DNA of 64,000 nucleotides from Notospermus geniculatus (GCA_002633025.1 NMRB01000711.1:181593-245592); one strand, 5' to 3'; positions 24,979 to 37,220 are shown, numbered from the stretch's first letter. The notes: generated by a model from the letters alone, not told the origin. A program made the numbers and translations.

Positions 24979-27170
24979 TTCCATGAATTCCAATTGTGTT
25001 ATGCAGATTGGGGGTGAGAGGTCAGACTAATTATGTTTCGACCAATGGGATTATTTGTTATTGTTTACATTTAGCGAACGGAAAGAATACAACACGTTGT
25101 TGGATTCCATTCACACAGCATAAATTTTGTGTGCGTGCGTTGTTGGCGAGTACATCTTTTCAAGTGGAAAAATAGCCATTTGGGCACATTAGAGGAAAGA
25201 TATTTTCTCTTCTGGTAGACGAGAGACAATGCCACACGTGAAGACGACAGGCCGCTGTCATTGGATGAACACCTGGTGTCACCGAATAGAACTAGTCCTA
25301 CTTGTCTCTGATGCCAGCCCAAGCTGGTTGGTTATAAAATCCTAATACACCGACTAAATCTGCTAATAATTAGAAATTTGGCCGTCTCTCCAACTTCACT
25401 GATAACTAAGAGGTAGAAAATGACTGTTGGATGTGGATCCCCTCTCAAACCATCCTAATTTAGTATATAAGGCAATAAAACACAGAACTTTTGTCATCTA
25501 TTCATCTATCGACGGCCCAGTCTCGGGCTCGAATTTAGGTTTCGGTTTTATCATAAGCGGACCTCTGACCTCATTTGCATACGGAAATTTCACTCGGCAA
25601 TTTCCGATTGTCGTCGTCGAGATCAAAGCATATTCCATGAATTCCCATTGTGTTATGCAGATTGGGGGTAAGAGATTAGGCTACCTAGATTTCGACCAAT
25701 GGGAGCATTTGTTATTGTTTACAAATGTAAACAATAACAAATAATAGAATAGAGCACGTTGTTTGTATCCATTCACACAGCAATGATTTTGTGTGCATGC
25801 GTTGTTGGCGAGTACTTCTTTTAAAGTGGAAAAATAGCGATTTGGGCACATTAGAGGAAAAATACTGTCTCCTCTGGTAGAAGCCACACGTAAAGACGAC
25901 AGGCCGCTGTCATTGGATGAACACCTGGTGTCACCGAATAGAACTAGTCCTACTTGTCTCTGATGCCAGCCCAAGCTGGTTGGTTGTAAAATCCCAATAC
26001 ACCGACTAAATCTGCTAATAATTAGAAATTTGGCCATCTCTCCAACTTCACTGATAACTAAGAGGCAGAAAATGACTATTAGATGTGGATCCCCTCTCAA
26101 ACCACCCTAATTTAGTATATAAGCCAATAAACACAGAACTTTTTTCATATATTCATCTATCGACGGCCCAGTCTCGGGTTCGAATTTAGGTTTCGGTTTT
26201 ATCATAAGCGGACCTCTGACCTCATTTGCATACGGAAATTTTACACTCGGAAATTTCCGACTGTTGTCGGCGAGATCAACGCACATTCCATGAATTCCCA
26301 TTGTGTTATGCAGATCGAGGGGGAGAGGTCAGGCTGGCTAGATTTCGACCAATGGCAGTATTTGTTATTGTTTACATTTAGCGAACGGAAAGAATAGAGC
26401 ACGTTGTGTTATCCATTCACACAACAAAGATTTTTCGCCGGTTTGTTGGCGATTACTTCTTTTAAAGTGGAAAAATAGTCATTGGGCACATTAAAGGAAA
26501 GAAACTGTCTGCTCTGGTAGACGAGAGACAATGCCACACGTGAAGACGACAGGCCGCTGTCATTGGATGAACACCTGGTGTCACCGATTAGAACTAGTCC
26601 TACTTGTCTCTGATGCCAGCCCAAGCTGGTTGGTTGTAAAATCCCAATACACCGACTAAATCTACTAATAACTTAGAAATTTGGCCATCTCTCCGACTTT
26701 ACTAATGACTAAGAGGCAGAAAATGACTATTGGATGTGGATCCCTTTATAAACCATCCTAATTTAGTATATAAACCAATAAACACAGAACTTTTGTCATA
26801 TATTCATCCATCGACGGCCCAGTCTCGGGTTCGAATTTAGGTTTCGGTTTTATCACAAGCGGACCTCTGACCTCATTTGCATGCGAAAATTTTACACTCG
26901 GCAATTTCCGATTGTCGTCGGCGAGATCAACGCACATTCTATGAATTCCCATTGTGTTATGCAGATCGAGGGTGAGAGGTTAGACTACTCAGATTTCGAC
27001 CAATGGCAGCAGTTGTTATTGTTTACATTTAGCGAACGGAAAGAATAACACGTTGTTGTATCCATTCATGCAGCATAGATTTAGTGTGCGTTGTTGGCGA
27101 GTACTTCTTTTGTTTGAACTGGAAAAATAGTCATTGGGCACATTAATTTAAAGGAAAGATACTGGATTCT
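24979..27170. repeat. Tandem array of a 653-bp unit, about 3.3 copies
   Basis: The landmark CCATGAATTCCAATTGTG (or ...CCCATTGTG) recurs at about 24979, 25633, 26286 and 26939, a spacing of 653-654 bp. Every complete unit carries in order: CGACCAATGG (CCAAT-type), TTATTGTTTAC (forkhead-type), a conserved block with AGACGACAGGCCGCTGTCAT, TTTAGTATATAA (TATA-like), CGACGGCCCAGTCTCGGG, and GGACCTCTGACCTC next to ATTTGCAT. The fourth copy is partial and diverges near 27160. Short minus-strand frames inside (26107-26301 and 26758-26952) are similar to each other only because the DNA repeats; the first unit breaks that frame, so they are not called as genes. Confidence 0.92.
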
Positions 27171-28439
27171 ATGACACCAGTCATCAAGAAAAACCGCGCA
27201 ATTTGTCTGAAAAGGTAAAACAAAGGAGATTTCGACCTGAATGCGCATGGCCTTGGTTCAAACTGGCACCACCTCTCGTCGCTCTGACAATTGAGAGTTA
27301 ACGCAAGCCCCGAAACGCCAACGCGAACGCCAATGATCCCATTGGTTCCAAGTCACGGAGATACTTAGCAAACAAAAGGAGCGACATCGACAACATCAAA
27401 GTAACGTACAAAAGCAACAGCGCAGGACTTACCGGACGAAATGCAGAGAACGTCCTCCGATTTCTTCCTCTCGATGACTTTGCTCCTTCAAAGAACGACT
27501 GACGAAGCTCCTCCCTCCATGGAGTTTAGTACCGCAAAATCGGAAGCATTCATGCTTTCACTACCGGTTCGGCAGCAAAGAGCCCGTTATCTCTTTACAG
27601 CGTTTGCCAAGCGTGCTCAGTTACGGAAGTTAAATGAGGAAGAAAGACCATCGTTGATGGCCAACTGGCGATAAGGTGTTGATGCATGATGTCCACTCAC
27701 GTAGGATCATGGTGGATTGTTCTGGAACACGTCATATTTGAAGCAAATCATTTTCTGCCATTTACGCCCGGTCATGCAGACAGTAGGCGGCAGTCGACGT
27801 GAGTCAGATGGGGGATTTCATAAGGGAGTACATTTTATTTCGCAAAAGTTTTTAGTAAGCGATAGAAATTCCAGTTGGTGTTGGAAGGGAAAGACCAAAT
27901 CGAAGATAAGACGAAAAAAACACGCAATCAAGAACTGACAGAACTGTGTGCGCTTTCTGCCGACGAACCAACGCTGCGGATTTAAAGGTTGGCTAAAGTG
28001 TACATGTAGGCCTACATGTACCTCCTAGCCTCCCCTCCGTCACGACGACAAAATCTTGACTGCCTTTTTCTGCGCTGAGCAACTCATTCGTCCGCCATCA
28101 TCATGACACTTCTTTTGATGTAGACGTCTATTCGAGCTTCGTTATCACTCCTTCCACAGTTTACGATCGTTGTAGGTATTCAAGTAGAACACTTCTCTCG
28201 TCTTGTGGTAGGATGAATATTACACCTTTGTACGAGTGTTCACATGGCAACGTTCAACCAACGACTTTTTTCTTGTCTTCATCGTGAAACACCGTCGCTC
28301 TCCTAGTCTTTGCCTTAAAGTAACTTCCATCTTCAAGTCTTCACCCTGTACCATCATCCATCTTCCTTGCATCTCTATTCACTTGCCCATTCTTACATCA
28401 GCTCCGACTCTAGATCATCTTTACGATGACTGCGCCGCC
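27171..28439. other. Intergenic region, no gene seen
   Basis: Contains a truncated MITE at 27292-27352 and otherwise unique-looking sequence. A 77-residue open frame at 27441-27674 has no recognisable family and is not called. Confidence 0.4.
27292..27352. mobile_element. Truncated foldback MITE, copy H
   Basis: Only the left arm of the 1491-1622 family is recognisable (GCAAGCCCCGAAACGCCAAC), with an internal deletion near its start. The right arm is missing. It is the last copy of the family in the window. Confidence 0.65.
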
Positions 28440-28800
28440 CAACGTTTTTCTCAGCTACGATTCGCGATCATCCTGACGATTGCAGCACCGCCCAACGTCT
28501 TTTTCAGCTGTCGGCTACCTCCCCAGATCATCCTGACTACTGCAGCACCGCCCAACGTCTTTTTCAGCTGTCGGCTACCTCCCTGGATCATCCTGACGAC
28601 TGCAGCGCCGCCCAACGTCTTTTTCAGCTGTCGGCTACCTCCCCGGATCATCCTGACGACTGCAGCGCCGCCCAACGTCTTTTTCAGCTGTCGGCTGCCT
28701 CCCCAGATCATCCTGACGATTGCAGCGCCGTCACGTCTTTCTCAGCTACCGGCAATACCCAGGTCATCCTGACGACTGCAGCGCCGCCCAACGTCTCTTT
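28440..28800. repeat. 60-bp minisatellite, about 6 units
   Basis: Units of exactly 60 bp with the core CGCCCAACGTCTTTTTCAGC and the tail ATCATCCTGACGACTGCAGC. The four central copies are nearly identical; the outer ones diverge. As 60 is a multiple of three and the unit lacks stops in some frames, both strands stay open across the array (28236-28772 plus, 28451-28711 minus), which mimics a repetitive protein. Confidence 0.9.
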
Positions 28801-29365
28801 CATCAACAGACTAACTCCCGATATCACGTCTGGTCATTGTTCAAAACATAGATTTCACCACTGAGTATAATTCTTCAGAAGAAACGAAGAAATATGTGCA
28901 GACATGCCAGTGCCCAGTACAGATGACAAACCGTCCTAAAATCATTCTGAGTATAATACGTCATGGTTCGCTGGCGAACCAACATAGCCACGGGGACATC
29001 CATTCAGAAATAGCTTGGTGATATTCAAAGCAGACAATATTGATGATATTCAAGCAATATGGGTCAGTATTATTCTGTTTGCTAGACTACTGGAATTCGA
29101 TATTGTGACGTCTTGAGGAGACGCTCACACCAAGAGGACTTGTACAGGGTTTGAACCCTATTTCCTTCCTCAGGTAAGATTTCTGCACAAAAATTTTCGG
29201 CCTGACCGTGTCAATGGCCCAGTTATGTATTTTCATAGGTTTTTTGTGTTGTACTGCGTGAAAAATCAGTTTTTGTTTCTTCCGTTCACCCGACCAGTAC
29301 CGACTTTCGATAACCACATTTAACATCTCAGACGTGGGTTCGTGGATGTGCCAGTGTAGACAAAG
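28801..29365. other. Putative promoter/5' region of the EF-hand gene
   Basis: No gene seen. It contains a GGGTTTGAACCC palindrome near 29150 that looks like a Pol III B box, but no A box was found with it. The EF-hand gene's promoter and 5' UTR should be here. Confidence 0.35.
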
Positions 29366-32188
29366 ATGAGTGCGCAAGGTCAACCCCAATCCCCGTCAGG
29401 CCGTCAACTACCGCAGTCTCGAGGAGGGGCCGCGGATCCTGATGATGACCCAGGCATGTCCGCCAGCCAAGTCGGTTCTCAACACGGGTCACAGCCACCG
29501 GCGACTGCTGCCTCGAAGACGGCGGCGTCGAGGGGAAAGAAAAAGCAAGTGCAGGTAGGAAGGCGTTAATAGGGAGGTTAAGAAATTAAACGATAAAAGT
29601 AAACGTTAACGACAACGTTATTTTTGTGCTGAAAATGCAATACAAGTATAAAATCGGGTGAATGTGTTGTATGAAAAATACTAGTAACGTTGGCGAAAAG
29701 TTTACGTTTAACGTTTGATTTCCTAACATCCCTAATATTAATAAAATACGTCGGTTGCTACTGTCTGCAAGACTAGCGGGACAAAAATTGGTAATAGGCC
29801 TTGGCCCTATCTTGGAGGAACCCCCGGGAGGAATCCTCCAAGGCCCTATCGTCGAAAAATGATTGAATGGTGATGCAACACAGACCCGATTAAATTGAAA
29901 CATTTTATATTGGGGCAGGATGAAGTATAGAAAATGCATGATATCTTGGGAACAAACTGATCGCCATCGGTGTGCCACCGGCACTTTTTATTTTAGGCAG
30001 CAGAGACCTGGAGACCTGGAGACGGGAACCACGTACCAGTCTCCACTGAGCTATCCGTTCCACCAGCGCCACGGGAGTGCAGCGGCTGAGATAGGAACCA
30101 CTCGATTTTGCCTTTTATTTTAGTTCATCATTCTTCTTCTAGAGGCGCTGAAAACAACATGGCTGCGCCCATGAGTTAGGAATCCAATGTCAACAATCCA
30201 ACAAAATTCACATTTTGGGAGATTTCCTGACCAATTCTTTGTCATCTAACACGTTCATTTTAATAATTTCATTAAACTTCTTTAAGAAAGACTCATGGTG
30301 AGATAAGTTGGCTTTGTTATTAGCCTTTTTGAAGGATTTTACGAAACATATCGTATCTCTCCTGTACATTGTCCTGTACATTATGTACATAAGATCCTAC
30401 ACTAGCAGAATAGGGGCCTAGCTGGTTCAGATCAACTTCTGGGGCATTTTTATAGGCTGAAAAATCTGTTCATACCATAGGCTTGCAAGAGCTAAACTTC
30501 ATGAGTGCATGAAGTCGGCCTACGTTTTACTCATAGGCAGGCCCAAATCATTGGGAGTCAAATCATGAGCGGTTTGCAAGAAGAATGCGCACACAAATCA
30601 TCCCTTGGCCTGATGGCAGGCCCCCCCCCCCGCCCACCTACCAGCCCGCCCGCCCGCCCCTCCCAAGTCAACAGTCCCTGACCATCATGGGCCATCATTG
30701 ACTCTAATTTCTGCTACCTCCTGTCTTTTCAATTTCTAGGGCAATGAATTGGCCGGTTTGTCTCCAGAGAAGCAGCAGAAATATGTGGAGACAACACCAT
30801 GTAAGTCCTCTGATCAGTTTCTTGGCTCCTATAGCAGGAGGAAACTGGTGCAGCCGAAGAAACCCTGCACTGTCACAAAGAGAACTTTGTGATGTTTAAT
30901 AATGGGTGCCTAATGCCACAATGTCCACATCTAATAATCAGATAGCTCTACTCCACTAATTAGGAAAATGTCTTACTGGTTGATGATGTAGGGCATAGCA
31001 GGTGGTAATAGACAAATAAATTTTATTTTGTTTGGTTTTGCAAAGCTGGCTTCAGAATCAGAGTAATATCTGTGATTTGTTTGAAATGTTACAATGTAGT
31101 AATTCCTACTGGTATTATCTCTTTATAGTTACGGAAGAGGAATTGAAGGGACTTCTAAAAACATACATGGTGTATGACAAATCAAAAGGCAGAGATGGCA
31201 TACCGATCCCCAGCTTTCTTAACATACCAGACTTTAATGGTCATCCGTTCATAGCAAGGATAACTGATCTTTACAAGAAGGATCCAAGGGGTGTGATAAT
31301 GCCTGAACAATTCTTGGACATTTGTTCAATACTTAGTTCAAAACAGGATGTGGTGGAAAAAAGAACATGTAAGTAAACGTCTTCTTCAAAATGTCCAGTC
31401 ATATACACATTTGTTTGACCTTGTATCTGATCATGAACACAAATTTGCATGTACATGTAGTTCAGTTGTGTGACTGACACACAGTTGAATCTGAGTACCG
31501 TACCGGTATAGAGTATTCTACCTTTCTTTTACAGTGGCATTTCAAGTACTCGATGTTCATCAACTTGGCTACCTACAACATGATGAAATGTTCCGCATGT
31601 ACAAGCAGCTCTTCAATAATGCAATATCTGATGACCTAATAGTCGACTTGGTGTTCAAACTCTTGGAGAGGGAGGGGTTAGAAACAACTGGTAAAATCAC
31701 TTATCAAGATTTTGAAAAGGTAGGTGGGTGGAATGAAACCAGAACGTACTGTATATTGATCTTTAAGTTCAGTATCTCAAGGTGAATGTTTTAAAATTCC
31801 CAACGAATTTAACCTGTGTTGCAATCTACTTCCACCCACAAAGATGACGTTTAGAGAAAATTTACTCCTTTCCCTCAAATATTATTGCAAGATCTACATG
31901 TATGATTGGATGTGGGAGAGAGTTGTGTTGCCACATTCAGAGTATGAAGGGATTAAGCACAGCAAACCCTTTTCATCTCATCATTATGACAAGGCTTGTA
32001 TCTGTTCAGCTCAGCTGACTTCTCGAATAGGGCTATTTCATTGTTCTGTCCAAGTATATGCCTGTGACCATGTATAAAATTTAATCGCATTAGTTCAGAA
32101 TCTTACACTAGTCACTTTCCTTTTTCAGCTTGTCCCAGATTCTGAAATCACTGCTAGATTTACCGTAGATCTACAGGTCAGAAGATGA
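29366..32188 (+). CDS. Calcineurin-B-like EF-hand protein with degenerate loops, complete, 5 exons
   Basis: Exons 29366-29554, 30740-30800, 31129-31368, 31535-31719 and 32129-32188 join in frame (GT-AG) to give 244 residues. The first 63 residues are low-complexity (Ser/Gln/Gly/Ala, then a basic RGKKKQ patch). The rest aligns by eye along its length with calcineurin B/CHP-type proteins: VTEEELKGLL, then a segment like the LPEL region (IPDFNGHPFIARITDLY), a second EF-hand-like segment, LAFQVLDVHQLGYLQHDEMF for EF3, and TTGKITYQDFEKLVPDSE for EF4. The calcium-ligand positions are largely replaced (EF3 loop has H and L at positions 3 and 5; EF4 lacks Asp at 1 and 5), so calcium binding is doubtful. 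By analogy it may be a regulatory subunit or scaffold for a phosphatase or transporter; the partner is unknown. It could also be a distant member of another EF-hand family. Confidence 0.8.
30000..30110 (-). repeat. tRNA-like SINE fragment in intron 1 of the EF-hand gene
   Basis: The minus strand contains GGATAGCTCAGTGGAGACTGG, which resembles a tRNA A-box region, followed by GTGGTTCCCGTC. There is no good B box or cloverleaf. Probably a decayed tRNA-derived SINE. Confidence 0.3.
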
Positions 32189-33328
32189 TGAATCTCCTTT
32201 CAAGTCGCTACAATTCCCTAGTCAGACAGACTTCCTTATACAAGAGAATCCGTCCACGGCTATTTTTTTGTTAGGCCTACTCATATGGCCAGCCAGCAGA
32301 GCGCCGAAGTATTCAGCCACATGCATGCCTTGATGTACAGGCAGTAAAATTCCCGCCATACACTCACTGTCAAATTTTCTATTATATTTTGTTGAAATAC
32401 AGTATACATGACCATAGGCATGCCGGTGTGGAGCAGGCTGCAAGTAGAGTGTGTAAAAGTATCAGTTCATGGTCTTTTTAAGAAATTCTACTAAGATGTC
32501 TATGTATAATTTTTTTTTCTTGTCAGGTTTACTTTTTCTTTTTCCAATAAATATTATTTGCAATCATAATTCATTCACTATCTTATTTCATTCTCTTATG
32601 CGAGGTACAGGATGCATGCAACATGCAATCTATTGTTTTTTTTACATTGGTATACACGTATAGATTACTTTATTTTTTTTACTTTGGAGGAAAACTGCAA
32701 GAAGAAAATGTGTCAGAACGTGCCAAGACACAAGATGACACCCAAGAACACCAGAGAACAATTACAGAAATGGACCAAGTCACATTTCACAATGGGCAGA
32801 CAATCCTGAAATCAACAAACTGTTGGTGTCACCTTGTGTCTTCTGTGTGCATTCCAACTCATTTTGCACATGTCACAAATGACAAAGGTTGTTTTGACGT
32901 CGAAGGAAAATTCATGAAATGAATGCAACAACAAATTGTTGATCCAAAGACACACGGGACGCCCAAGCTGGAAACAGTGAGCCACCAATCTTAGCTGGAA
33001 TAGAGAAATGGTCTTTGACAACCGCAGTAACAAGGACTAGATGTTTGTTTGCCATTTTCTCCTCCAAACAAAGAAATAAGACAAGCCTGGTTTCCTGTCT
33101 ACTTGATTTATTCCACACAGCACGATGCCGATATAACATTTAGTTAGTTACGTATTTAACTGTACACTGATATCATCTAAGTCCAGTGATCACAAGTTTA
33201 CACATCATCTACATATTGCATGGCCACAGTCAAATGCTACAGATTGCAACCTCGTCCCCACAGCTGGAGACAACCACTGGGAGTGAGACTGAATGAGGTC
33301 ATATCAGATTAAATATGAAATCGTCTCT
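32189..33328. other. Region between the EF-hand gene and the assembly gap
   Basis: No gene seen. It should include the 3' UTR of the EF-hand gene. A minus-strand AATAAA (TTTATT at 33107-33112) could be the distal poly(A) signal of the PICALM-type gene; a closer minus-strand candidate is at about 37557-37562. Confidence 0.35.
32546..32551 (+). terminator. Possible poly(A) signal of the EF-hand gene
   Basis: An AATAAA lies about 360 bp downstream of the TGA at 32186-32188 and is followed by T-rich sequence. It is the first good hexamer after the stop on the plus strand that I noticed. Supported by position only. Confidence 0.35.
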
Positions 33329-33819
33329 NNNNNNNNNNNNNNNNNNNNNNNNNNNNNNNNNNNNNNNNNNNNNNNNNNNNNNNNNNNNNNNNNNNNNNNN
33401 NNNNNNNNNNNNNNNNNNNNNNNNNNNNNNNNNNNNNNNNNNNNNNNNNNNNNNNNNNNNNNNNNNNNNNNNNNNNNNNNNNNNNNNNNNNNNNNNNNNN
33501 NNNNNNNNNNNNNNNNNNNNNNNNNNNNNNNNNNNNNNNNNNNNNNNNNNNNNNNNNNNNNNNNNNNNNNNNNNNNNNNNNNNNNNNNNNNNNNNNNNNN
33601 NNNNNNNNNNNNNNNNNNNNNNNNNNNNNNNNNNNNNNNNNNNNNNNNNNNNNNNNNNNNNNNNNNNNNNNNNNNNNNNNNNNNNNNNNNNNNNNNNNNN
33701 NNNNNNNNNNNNNNNNNNNNNNNNNNNNNNNNNNNNNNNNNNNNNNNNNNNNNNNNNNNNNNNNNNNNNNNNNNNNNNNNNNNNNNNNNNNNNNNNNNNN
33801 NNNNNNNNNNNNNNNNNNN
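33329..33819. other. Assembly gap (491 Ns)
   Basis: A run of N bounded on the right by a poly-C tract (33820-33837), which may explain the gap. Open frames drawn across it are artefacts. Confidence 1.
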
Positions 33820-36800
33820 CCCCCCCCCCCCCACCCCCAGCGAGCAACAAACCTACTTTTGGCATGTTTGATACAATCCATCATCACCCTAGTTGACGGC
33901 ACCAATTCTCCAGGTGAATAAAATACCAGTACATGAAATGGGAACAATTTCGTCACGGATGACGATCATCTCTGAATTTCATCCCATATTCCTACCATTG
34001 TAAAGCAAGCATTTTTCAGGAGCCAGGCGTCATTCGCAGATGGGAATCACCCACATCAAAACTAGGTCTGCTGCCTGGTTTTTACCTAACAAATATACAT
34101 CTTTATACAGTATCATTATCACATCAACTGACTTACTAACACACACACACACCACTTCATAATGTATACAAAATTATTAGGATGCAACAGGTACTACTGT
34201 TGGTGAATTAATGCTGGCAGTTCAACCAATTATCCATAGAAATCCAAGGATATCAATTCCATTGCCATAGGTTTTCGGTTCAATTCCAGGCTGTGGATGC
34301 CTTTGTTTATTCCAGTATAGACAGCCTGGGCACAGGGAAACCCATTGTTAAGTTGATACTGGACGTGAAGAGGCCATCCATCCTGAGGTAATCAGTGGTT
34401 CTTAGCACCCCCTACTTGCGTGGTGAGGTAGGGAGCAAGGCTAAGAACAATCGATTACTTCTGGATGTCCGCCATCACAAATCCCAACACTGTTAAAACC
34501 AAAACGAATGTGTACGCATTGAGTCGGAGTCTGGTGAAATCATTTTCAGTATAAATCCATCTGATTTTGGAATGTAGTAGCACGCAGCACTAAATGTTAG
34601 TCTATTTTATGCACCTAGAAGCCAGACAGGTTGATTTACCAGGATTTACACAATTACCTTAAAATGTGCACTTCACAAACTTCTGTGACTGATGCCACTA
34701 CACTGCATTTTAATATGAGAATCATGCACTACAGTTGGTAGCAATGTGACCACGGTTTTTCAGCCCACAGCACTATGACCTTCACACCATAAGCATACAA
34801 TACTATCGCCATTTTGGTGTTTCGTTACTGTGATTCGGGTGTACGATTACGGCCTAATAGTGCAGAAACGATCCAATATTCGACTAAGTAGAAAATATAC
34901 ACACTACGATGAACACTTACTGCATAAATGATTCAGCCACTCAAATAGTAGTGATCCTTTGAGATGTTACTCCACAGAATATAGGACAATTCTTTATGCA
35001 AGGCTGACTGTTAACGAAAAATACACAACGTATTCGTGCAGTTTAGACTTCATTTTGGTCTAACCCTCTCAAAGTCTAGGATCTAGGCCTATTCTAAACA
35101 TATGGATGATATCATTCAAGGAATCGTATGACAGAAATGATATGTATGATAAGTAGTTCAACCAGTTGTTGCCAAACGTCACCAAAGCATATAAGTTGGA
35201 ACCATACTTGTTAGTCGCAGCATTTTCTTTAAAAATTTGTTCTCTGGATGAGACCACAGCTAGATTTTCCATCGAATCCAAAGGGAAATGGATTTGGACC
35301 ACGGCTGCTCCAGAGCCCCAGCCCCCTCGTGGCCCAATATAAAAGACTGTCTCCTAGAAGTCATGGAAAACATAAAGATTATTAATAAACAATTGAAATC
35401 GCACAACACAGGAATTCATTGAGATATTTTCTCAAAATATCCTCAATCCTGCATAGGTTTCACCATGTCAGTGCCAGAGCCCTGTAAAGGCCAAGAAAGG
35501 GTTAAGTTGTATGAAAAGCTAGCAGAGGTAATGAACAAGTCAAGATCGAGTGTGAAGTCAGGCTATGCAATGGGATTAATATACAGGTGCGACACTTTGA
35601 CCTTGAGGTGAAGTTTAGAATGCTTGGCTCGATGCTTCACAACAAAGCTACGTTTTTACACATGATAAATTCTTAACACATATTCAGTTACAGCACATTA
35701 CTCAAACCAGTGACACCATGCCCTTATATTATTTTGCATCCGCTGACCCGCGTTTTGTAATTCAACATAAAACACTTCCTAACATGCAAGTGAGAACTTC
35801 AAGTACATGTGATCATCCATCAAAGTGACCAACTGCACATCTGTATGAGACACGGAAAAAATATCAAATTTTCCTCATTTATCGACAACAACAATGAACT
35901 CAGACTGCGTGCCTTTAATTAAGAAGTGTGTCAAAGTGTTCAAGTGAAGCTTTTATTACCCTTTTAGAGATACACCGACATTGACCCGTCTATATTATGA
36001 AGACATTTTAGGCCTCCTCTTTTTTCATGTTCAGTTGGAAAAAGAGCAGAAACTAAATCATCAAACTGAGGTGACCGTACCTAACAAATCAGGGTGCATT
36101 GCACGCACTGCTTAAAGCTGATCACGATTGCACATACATCGACTTGTGAAGTGATGCCAAACTGCATTGACTTTGGTACAAGAAGCTACCAGTTATGTTG
36201 TGCCCACGAAATATCAACAACTTTGGATCACGGCTGAACAAAACGAAATGAGGCAAATGCAGTGCAGAACATATTTCAGTAGGTAATATAATCTGCCTCA
36301 TTGCTGTCACACCACCATCTTCTGTCTATTTTTCTCAGGTACATCTTTCACTTTCACCACCAGTATTTCTGCATTGAAAATGAAAAGTGTCAACTCTAAA
36401 GTGCTTGCGTGACGAACTTTCTCAGTTCACAGCTTAGTGTCAGAATAACAAAGTGATGATGCGATACTGAAGAAATCTTTTTACAGTGATACCAGTAACT
36501 TTGTCACATGTCACTCTGACAACAAATAACTGTCGAAATATGGCCAAATGTACGCGCAGACAACAGGGAATACTACATTCTATGTCCCAAGTCTTCACTA
36601 GATATACTTTAGGGATAACAGTGGATCTAACAGCTTGGTTCAAGCTGTAACAGATCTCTACTACAACAGCCGTAACCGAGGGATAACAGTGGATCTAATA
36701 GCATGGTTCAAGCTGTAACAGATCTCTACTACAACAGCTGTAACTGATTTACAATGTATATTCAAGCTTGCTTTGACTTTTCTCAAATTACAGTCAGATG

Positions 36801-37030
36801 AAACCCATCTCCACAAGCTGAACCATGTTCACTGCAGTTTGTAACTTCTTTGACTGCCAACCTCCAATAGACTGACTTCATCTGAATTGCAGTTGTAAAT
36901 TAATGCCAGTAACCACAGTTACTTCTCTCCAGTAAAGCTGCAGAACTATGACAACCTCCATTATAGGGATCCCCATTACAACTGTAGTTGACCTCCATAA
37001 CAGCTGCTGTGACAAACCTCCACCTCAGCT

Positions 37031-37220
37031 GTGACCATTCTCCATTACAGGTAATGTAAAAAAATCTCTACAACAGCTGTGACCATTCTCCATTACAGCT
37101 ACTGTAACAAATCTCTGTCACAGCTGTGACCATTCTCCATTACAGCTACTGCAACAAATCTCTATCACAGCTGTGACCATTCTCCATTACAGCTCCAACC
37201 AATTGCCATTATAGCGAACT
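37031..37220. repeat. 47-bp minisatellite rich in CAGCTG, about 4 units
   Basis: The words GTGACCATTCTCCATTACAG start at 37031, 37079, 37126 and 37173, a 47-48 bp period. Each unit ends in CACAGCT and so makes a CAGCTG E-box at the junction. The flanks (36600-37300) carry looser copies of ATTACAG/CAACAGC. Confidence 0.8.

Noticed and set aside
26170-26200. GGGTTCGAATTTA inside the 653-bp unit as a Pol III B box
   Set aside because: It only partly fits the consensus, and no A box lies upstream on the same strand.
26107-26952. Two similar 64-residue minus-strand frames
   Set aside because: Their similarity comes from the 653-bp tandem repeat, and the frame is broken in the first unit.
27441-27674. 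77-residue open frame rich in Arg/Leu
   Set aside because: No family recognised and no neighbouring exons that keep frame; kept as non-coding.
29140-29165. GGGTTTGAACCC as a tRNA or SINE B box
   Set aside because: It is a short palindrome without an A box at the right distance.
33293-33956. Open frames of 176-215 residues on both strands
   Set aside because: They run through the N gap and are artefacts.
34255-34295. GGTTCAATTCC as a tRNA B box
   Set aside because: No A box or cloverleaf could be built around it.
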